41,959 bases of DNA from Halobacteriales archaeon QS_1_68_17 (GTDB lineage Archaea > Halobacteriota > Halobacteria > Halobacteriales > Haloarculaceae): positions 7,081 through 49,039 of the forward strand of contig PXRG01000009.1 in NCBI GenBank assembly GCA_003021105.1. Reading direction: 5' to 3'. This document shows, piece after piece, positions 38,215 through 41,959 of this stretch. The notes under the pieces were generated by a model that worked only from the letters and a program-made list of their open reading frames with translations, searched no databases and was not told the DNA's origin. The stretch's first letter is position 1. Every line of letters starts with the position of its first letter. The position numbers and the translations under genes were made by a program.

Positions 38215-39123
38215 ATGTTTACGTTCGAGGCGGAACAATCGGTCCACGACGTCAACGGGGTCAAATTCGGCGGACAGCCCGGCGAACACCCCACCGTCAT
38301 GGTCGGGAGCCTCTTCTACAAGGGCGACAGCGTGCTGAACGATCCGGAGACCGGCGAGTTCGAGGAGGAGCCGGCCAGGGAAGCGATCAAGAAGGTCGAG
38401 GAACTCCAGGACAGGACCGGAAACCCCGCGGCCATCGACTGCATCGGCGACAGCCCCGAGGCGCTGATCAAGCACGTCGACTTCTGTGCCGAGGTGACCG
38501 ACCTCCCGATCTTCGCCGACGGCCCGACGCCGACGATCAGGGCGGAGGCGGCCGAGCACATCGGCGAGGTCGGCCTGGGCGACCAGATCATCTACAACTC
38601 CATCGAGTCGAGCACGAAGGAAGTCGAAACCGAGATCGAGGCCCTACAGGACTCGGGCATCGAGGCGGCCGTCCTGCTGAGCATCGACACGAACAACCTC
38701 ACGCTCCAGGGTCGCCGCGACGCCTTGGAGGAGAACCTGACGGTCGCGGAGAAGGCCGGCATCGGCAAGCCCATCGTCGATCCCGCGGTGATCGACATCC
38801 CGGACTCGGGGTACGCGGCCAAGATCATCCACGAACTCAAAGACGAGTACGGGCTTCCCGCGGGCTGTTCGCCCCACAACGAGGTGATCCGGTGGGAGAT
38901 GAACGACCCGCTCTGCGAGAACTCGAAACAGCTCCGCCAGGCGGTCGCCAACTCGGTGATCGTCCACCTCGGGGCGGACTTCAACCTCTACGGCCCGATC
39001 CACGGGGCCGAGGAGATGTACGAGGTCATGTCGACCGCCGACGCCTACGTGGCTTACGGCGCACAGATGGGGGAAGGCCGCCGTCCATCGAAAGACCACC
39101 CGATCTACAAGATCTTCAGGTGA
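38215..39123 (+). CDS. MtrH-like methyltransferase (H4folate/H4MPT-dependent)
   Basis: A 302-residue protein of the MtrH family (tetrahydromethanopterin S-methyltransferase subunit H and relatives). It begins MFTFEAEQSVHDVNGVKFGG, and has TVMVGSLFYKGDSVL, AIDCIGDSPEALIKHVDFCA, LPIFADGPTPTIRAEA, IIYNSIESSTKEVETEIEAL, DPAVIDIPDSGYAAKIIHEL and LPAGCSPHNEVIRWE. It forms a pterin-binding TIM barrel that moves a methyl group between a corrinoid protein and a C1-carrier pterin. Haloarchaea do not make methane and use folate, so the methyl acceptor or donor is probably H4folate. The next gene supplies the matching reductase. No corrinoid protein gene is in the window. Confidence 0.9.
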   Translation: MFTFEAEQSVHDVNGVKFGGQPGEHPTVMVGSLFYKGDSVLNDPETGEFEEEPAREAIKKVEELQDRTGNPAAIDCIGDSPEALIKHVDFCAEVTDLPIFADGPTPTIRAEAAEHIGEVGLGDQIIYNSIESSTKEVETEIEALQDSGIEAAVLLSIDTNNLTLQGRRDALEENLTVAEKAGIGKPIVDPAVIDIPDSGYAAKIIHELKDEYGLPAGCSPHNEVIRWEMNDPLCENSKQLRQAVANSVIVHLGADFNLYGPIHGAEEMYEVMSTADAYVAYGAQMGEGRRPSKDHPIYKIFR

Positions 39124-39255
39124 CCGCCGCGCCGGCGACGGCCCGCCCTGCTATGGCGAGGCGGCGACCGCGGGACGTTCGCCCCTCGTACCACACGATC
39201 GAAAAGTCAAAATATACAAACCGGGACGGACCGTAGAGAACAGTCACAGAGGCAA

Positions 39256-40110
39256 ATGGCACTCAGATCTCGTTCACAATCGACACAGGAGGGCGTCAGG
39301 GAACTGCTCGACGATCCGCGCTTCGAGTTGCTCCCGTTCGAGAGCTTCGACGAGCAACTCGACTACCTGCCCGACGGGGCACAGATCGCGATCACCTCGT
39401 CGCCACAGAAAGGAATCATGGAGACGGTCGAGCGCTCCGAGCAGGTCCAACGCGAGGGGTACCGGGCCGTCCCCCACATCGCGGCCCGCGCGGTGCGCGA
39501 CGAGGATCAACTCGACGAAATCGCCGGCCGTCTGGAGGACGCCGGCGTCACGGACGTCTTCGTCCCGGGGGGCGACAACGAGGATCCGGGTGCGTTCGAG
39601 TCGTCCTACCAGTTGCTCGTGGCGCTGGCGGAGCTCGGCTACGAGTTCGAGGAGGTCGGCATCACCGGCTACCCCGAGGGGCACTACTTCATCGACGAGG
39701 AGACGCTCTGGGAACACCTCGAAAAGAAACAGCCCCACGCGACCTACATCACCACGCAGCTGTGTTACAATCCGGACGCGATCGTCGACTGGATCGAGAC
39801 GGTCCGCGAGCGGGGAACTGACCTGCCCGTGGAGGTGGGGCTGCCGGGCGTGATGAAATACCAGCGGCTCATGAGCATCTCCCGGAAGGTCGGCGTCGGC
39901 GACTCCATCGAGTTCCTCCGGAAGACGACCGGCCTGGCGAGTTTCATCAAGACACTCATCGGCTCGCGCGGGAAGTACACGCCCGACAAGCTCGTCGACG
40001 GGCTGGCCCCGTACGTCGACGATCCCGAGTACGGTATCCGCGGAGTCCACATCTACACCTTCAACCAGTCCGGCGACACCGAGGAGTGGCGACAGGAGCG
40101 CCTCCAGTAA
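39256..40110 (+). CDS. Methylenetetrahydrofolate reductase
   Basis: A 284-residue TIM-barrel flavoprotein of the MTHFR family. Diagnostic blocks: FELLPFESFDEQLDYLPDGA, ITSSPQKGIMETVERSEQVQ, YRAVPHIAARAVRDEDQLDE, DVFVPGGDNEDPGAFESSYQ, VGITGYPEGHYFIDEETLWE, ITTQLCYNPDAIVDWIE, and the C-terminal GVHIYTFNQSGDTEEWR. It interconverts methylene- and methyl-H4folate. A TATA-like stretch (aaaatatac, about 39209-39217) and a GAGG ribosome-binding-like motif precede the ATG, so it may also be transcribed separately from the mtrH-like gene 132 bp upstream. Together they could feed methyl groups from a substrate into the folate pool, or the reverse. Confidence 0.9.
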   Translation: MALRSRSQSTQEGVRELLDDPRFELLPFESFDEQLDYLPDGAQIAITSSPQKGIMETVERSEQVQREGYRAVPHIAARAVRDEDQLDEIAGRLEDAGVTDVFVPGGDNEDPGAFESSYQLLVALAELGYEFEEVGITGYPEGHYFIDEETLWEHLEKKQPHATYITTQLCYNPDAIVDWIETVRERGTDLPVEVGLPGVMKYQRLMSISRKVGVGDSIEFLRKTTGLASFIKTLIGSRGKYTPDKLVDGLAPYVDDPEYGIRGVHIYTFNQSGDTEEWRQERLQ

Positions 40111-40115
40111 CGCCA

Positions 40116-40145
40116 CTGGCGTATTGGCCTGGCGAGTTTCATCAA
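40116..40145. repeat. 20-bp exact copy of reductase coding sequence after its stop codon
   Basis: Bases 40126-40145 (GGCCTGGCGAGTTTCATCAA) repeat 39931-39950 of the upstream reductase exactly. Just before it, ACGCCACTGGCGT (40110-40122) forms a short palindrome. An unusual local duplication in the intergenic gap; a copying or recombination scar is likely. Confidence 0.8.
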
Positions 40146-40224
40146 TCTTCTCCGGGCGTGCGTCCCGACGGATACAGACGGTGGGTTAAACACCGCGTGG
40201 CTCGAACTGTTGGAGGACCACGCT

Positions 40225-40731
40225 ATGACAGACGTCAATCTCCGGGCCGAGCAGGAGCCGCTCAAGGAACGGTACGACGAGCACCCCGAGGACGCCCGGA
40301 TCACGCTGACCGCGACTGGCGACGAACGGGACGACGTGCGATCCTGTAGCGTCGACATCGGCCGGGCCATCTACGAGGCCGAACTACACGAGGGCGCCGG
40401 CGGTCCCGGCACTGCCGCCTGCTCCGGCGACCTCCTGCTCGGCGCGCTCGCGGCCTGCTCGCAGCTGACCGCGCAGGCCGTCGCCGAGAACTTCGGCGTC
40501 GACGCCGACATCGGCGTCGAGGTCGGCGGCGATCTCGACCTCCGAGGGACGATGGGCCTCGACGACGACGTTCCGGTCGGCTTCGAGGACATCCGACTCG
40601 ACGTGACCGTCGACGGTGATCTCGACGAGGAGACGCGGGCCGCGCTCCGGAAGTATACCGAAAAATACTGCGTGGTATACCAGACCCTCGAAAACCCGCC
40701 CGAGGTCGACACCGACTGGTCGTTCGAATAA
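40225..40731 (+). CDS. OsmC/Ohr-family thiol peroxidase-like protein
   Basis: A 168-residue OsmC-fold protein from ATG 40225 (MTDVNLRAEQEPLKERYDEH). The two catalytic cysteines of the family are Cys79 (LLLGALAACSQLTAQ) and Cys149 (YTEKYCVVYQTLENPP). Cys66 in GTAACSGDLL is extra. Strand blocks GVEVGGDLDLRGTMGLDDDV and FEDIRLDVTVDGDLD fit. It likely detoxifies organic hydroperoxides in the cytoplasm; the reductant is unknown. A weak TATA-like ggttaaacacc is upstream. Confidence 0.88.
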   Translation: MTDVNLRAEQEPLKERYDEHPEDARITLTATGDERDDVRSCSVDIGRAIYEAELHEGAGGPGTAACSGDLLLGALAACSQLTAQAVAENFGVDADIGVEVGGDLDLRGTMGLDDDVPVGFEDIRLDVTVDGDLDEETRAALRKYTEKYCVVYQTLENPPEVDTDWSFE

Positions 40732-40872
40732 GCTCGCAACCGCAACCGAGGACGGTCCCCGCGAGATTGCTTCGCCCGGTGAGAAGTGAGCAATGGGGAG
40801 AGCCAAGGGCCGGATTTGAACCGATAGTTCACATGCCGTAATTTAAAGATGGTCGGGACGCATCCACTGGTA
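40732..40872. other. Short intergenic region with tRNA-3'-end-like sequence
   Basis: The minus strand of 40807-40822 reads GGTTCAAATCCGGCCC, like a T-arm plus acceptor end of a tRNA. No complete cloverleaf accompanies it. It lies next to an integrase remnant, so it may be an attachment-site trace. A TATA-like segment (gtaatttaaag, about 40838-40848) precedes the integrase fragment start at 40873. Confidence 0.45.
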
Positions 40873-40990
40873 TGATCGACCCCGGCGACCAGATAGACAC
40901 TCTCCGGGACCGAATCCAGGAGTCCGAGGAGATCAGCGACGAGGACCGCGACGCGCTCCTCGATTTCAGCGACCATCTCTATCTGTTGCA
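40873..40990 (+). pseudogene. N-terminal fragment of a haloarchaeal integrase
   Basis: The frame starts at ATG 40873 with MIDPGDQIDTLRDRIQESEE and ISDEDRDALLDFSDHLYLL, which resembles the N-terminal SAM-like domain of haloarchaeal tyrosine recombinases (XerC/D-type integrases). After about 39 residues sense is lost and a stop follows soon; the catalytic domain (Arg-His-Arg-Tyr) is absent. It is cut where the truncated helicase begins on the other strand. Confidence 0.6.
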
Positions 40991-41794
40991 GGTCGCGGTC
41001 AGAAAGAGGAGGCCATCGGTGCAAGCGGCGATCACTTCAGCTAGATTATAGCGTTTGGTTCGTTCAATCCGGCCTGACGACCGACGGCGCGCCGTGAGAT
41101 GGTGGGCTTCATCGAAAATCGCCAGATCCCATTCCGGTTTCAGGTTCGCAAGGGCGTCGACATTGTCGTCCTGCTTCGCGAAGTCGATTGAGGTAATAAC
41201 TCGATCGTTAAGTTCCCACACATTATCTGCGGCTGATCCGGCTTGGAGCTCACGAATTCGCTCACGATCGTAAATGTCGTAGTCTCGGCCGAATTTCTCT
41301 CGCATCTCAGTCTGCCACTGTTCCTGCAACGGTGCCGGCGTTACAATCAGAACACGTTCCGCGTGTTCTCGGATCGACAACTCCTTGAGGACTATCCCAG
41401 CCTCGGTTGTCTTGCCAAGCCCCACCTCGTCAGCGATTAAATATCGCCGGTCAAACGACGTCAGCACCTGACGGGCTGCTTCAACCTGATATGGTTCAAT
41501 TTCGACCCGACTGTTGGGAAGTGCCACGAACCGGTCGGTCCGATGTGTGAGGTCAAGGAGTGCAGTCCGTTTGCGAAGTGCATAGCGCGCCGGATCTCCG
41601 AACGAGCCATGCATCAGATGGTCGATCGGCGAGGTGACCTTTTCGACGCCAGCGGTACTAGGAAATGGCCGTACTCCGGTTGCTGTCTGAACATACAGCA
41701 AATCAGCAGTGTCTCCAGCCCGTTCTTCAATTTGGACAATCTCTCCTTCACCGCCCGGTATAGAAACGCGATTACCGACGGAAAACCCACTCAT
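40979..41794 (-). pseudogene. SNF2-family helicase, N-terminal part only
   Basis: A 271-residue fragment from ATG 41792-41794 (MSGFSVGNRVSIPGGEGEIV). The Q-like region VEIEPYQVEAARQVL, Walker A LIADEVGLGKTTEAGIVLKE, LIVTPAPLQEQWQTEM, motif II WDLAIFDEAHHLTA and motif III LLFLTAT are present. The protein then ends abruptly in CNR, where intact proteins continue with the PHKG-type block and helicase domain 2. Such DEVGLGKT helicases occur in phage-defence loci (DISARM drmD-like and related); only resemblance is claimed. The DNA here is visibly poorer in GC than the rest, suggesting horizontal transfer. The ORF ends at 40979, but helicase sense ends near 40988. Confidence 0.75.
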
Positions 41795-41959
41795 AGAATC
41801 ATCCCACGACAAGATCACGCAGAAGACAATTTGCCATGGAGGGCACCGTCTAGATGAGCGAGTTTGAGAAACGAGGAGGCCGTAGCGAGAACTGGTCATG
41901 GAACTCGCAGACCTCCTCAAAGAGGGATTAGGCATCGAGAATCAAGACGCTTGGGAGAA
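41795..41959. other. Window edge, lower GC, possible divergent gene start
   Basis: On the plus strand an ATG at 41899 opens MELADLLKEGLGIENQDAWE, which runs off the window and could be the start of a gene divergent from the helicase. The evidence is limited to open frame and reasonable composition. Confidence 0.3.

Noticed and set aside
40807-40822. A tRNA gene on the minus strand
   Set aside because: Only a T-arm and acceptor-like segment is present; no D-arm or anticodon arm can be folded from the adjacent sequence.

Overview
The window looks like a chromosome segment of a halophilic archaeon (class Halobacteria). The DNA is very GC-rich and the proteins are acidic. Genes start with ATG or GTG, often about 25-30 bases after a TATA-like box with almost no leader. 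Recognisable families are haloarchaeal or archaeal: S6e, an archaellin with a class III signal peptide, amphi-Trp and UPF0058 proteins, a two-domain CheC, and KaiC/RAD55-like ATPases. I cannot fix the genus from sequence alone.

Layout. 0-9.2 kb: mixed housekeeping and accessory genes. These are an SprT-like protease, a ribbon-helix-helix regulator, an aldo/keto reductase, a frame-broken HTH-NMT1 fusion, an amphi-Trp protein, an ArsR-type regulator, a methyltransferase, beta-helix and HEAT gene remnants, and rps6e. 9.3-20.2 kb: the taxis locus. cheR-cheA-cheB run leftward; cheW, cheY-cheC-cheD and an archaellin run rightward with regulators and small cluster proteins. The che genes are intact, but the archaellum motor operon is reduced to one remnant fusing an internal part of arlCE to the end of arlJ. 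The HEAT-repeat gene beside cheR is cut short, and a KaiC-like gene has lost its Walker B region. 20.3-27.4 kb: a tightly packed leftward cluster plus a divergent glycosyltransferase. It holds a Gfo/Idh/MocA oxidoreductase, an aldo/keto reductase, a CDP-alcohol phosphatidyltransferase, a medium-chain dehydrogenase without the zinc cysteine, a QueD-like protein without the catalytic cysteine, a SAM methyltransferase and a YdjM-like membrane protein. It looks like an uncharacterised pathway. 27.4-38 kb: thiE, membrane and secreted proteins, a RAD55-like ATPase with a DICT-domain partner, tRNA-Lys(UUU) with a duplicated 3' end, and HTH/membrane-protein pairs. 38-41 kb: an MtrH-like methyltransferase with a methylene-H4folate reductase, then an OsmC protein. 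40.8-41.96 kb: a mobile-element scar where an integrase N-terminus meets a truncated SNF2-type helicase in DNA of lower GC.

Two themes stand out. First, repeated gene decay: at least seven truncated, fused or frame-broken genes, concentrated at the archaellum/taxis locus. Second, two copies of a 109-bp inverted-repeat element (14341-14449 and 35546-35654), each inserted at the TGA stop codon of a host gene in the same orientation relative to that gene and leaving the stop intact.
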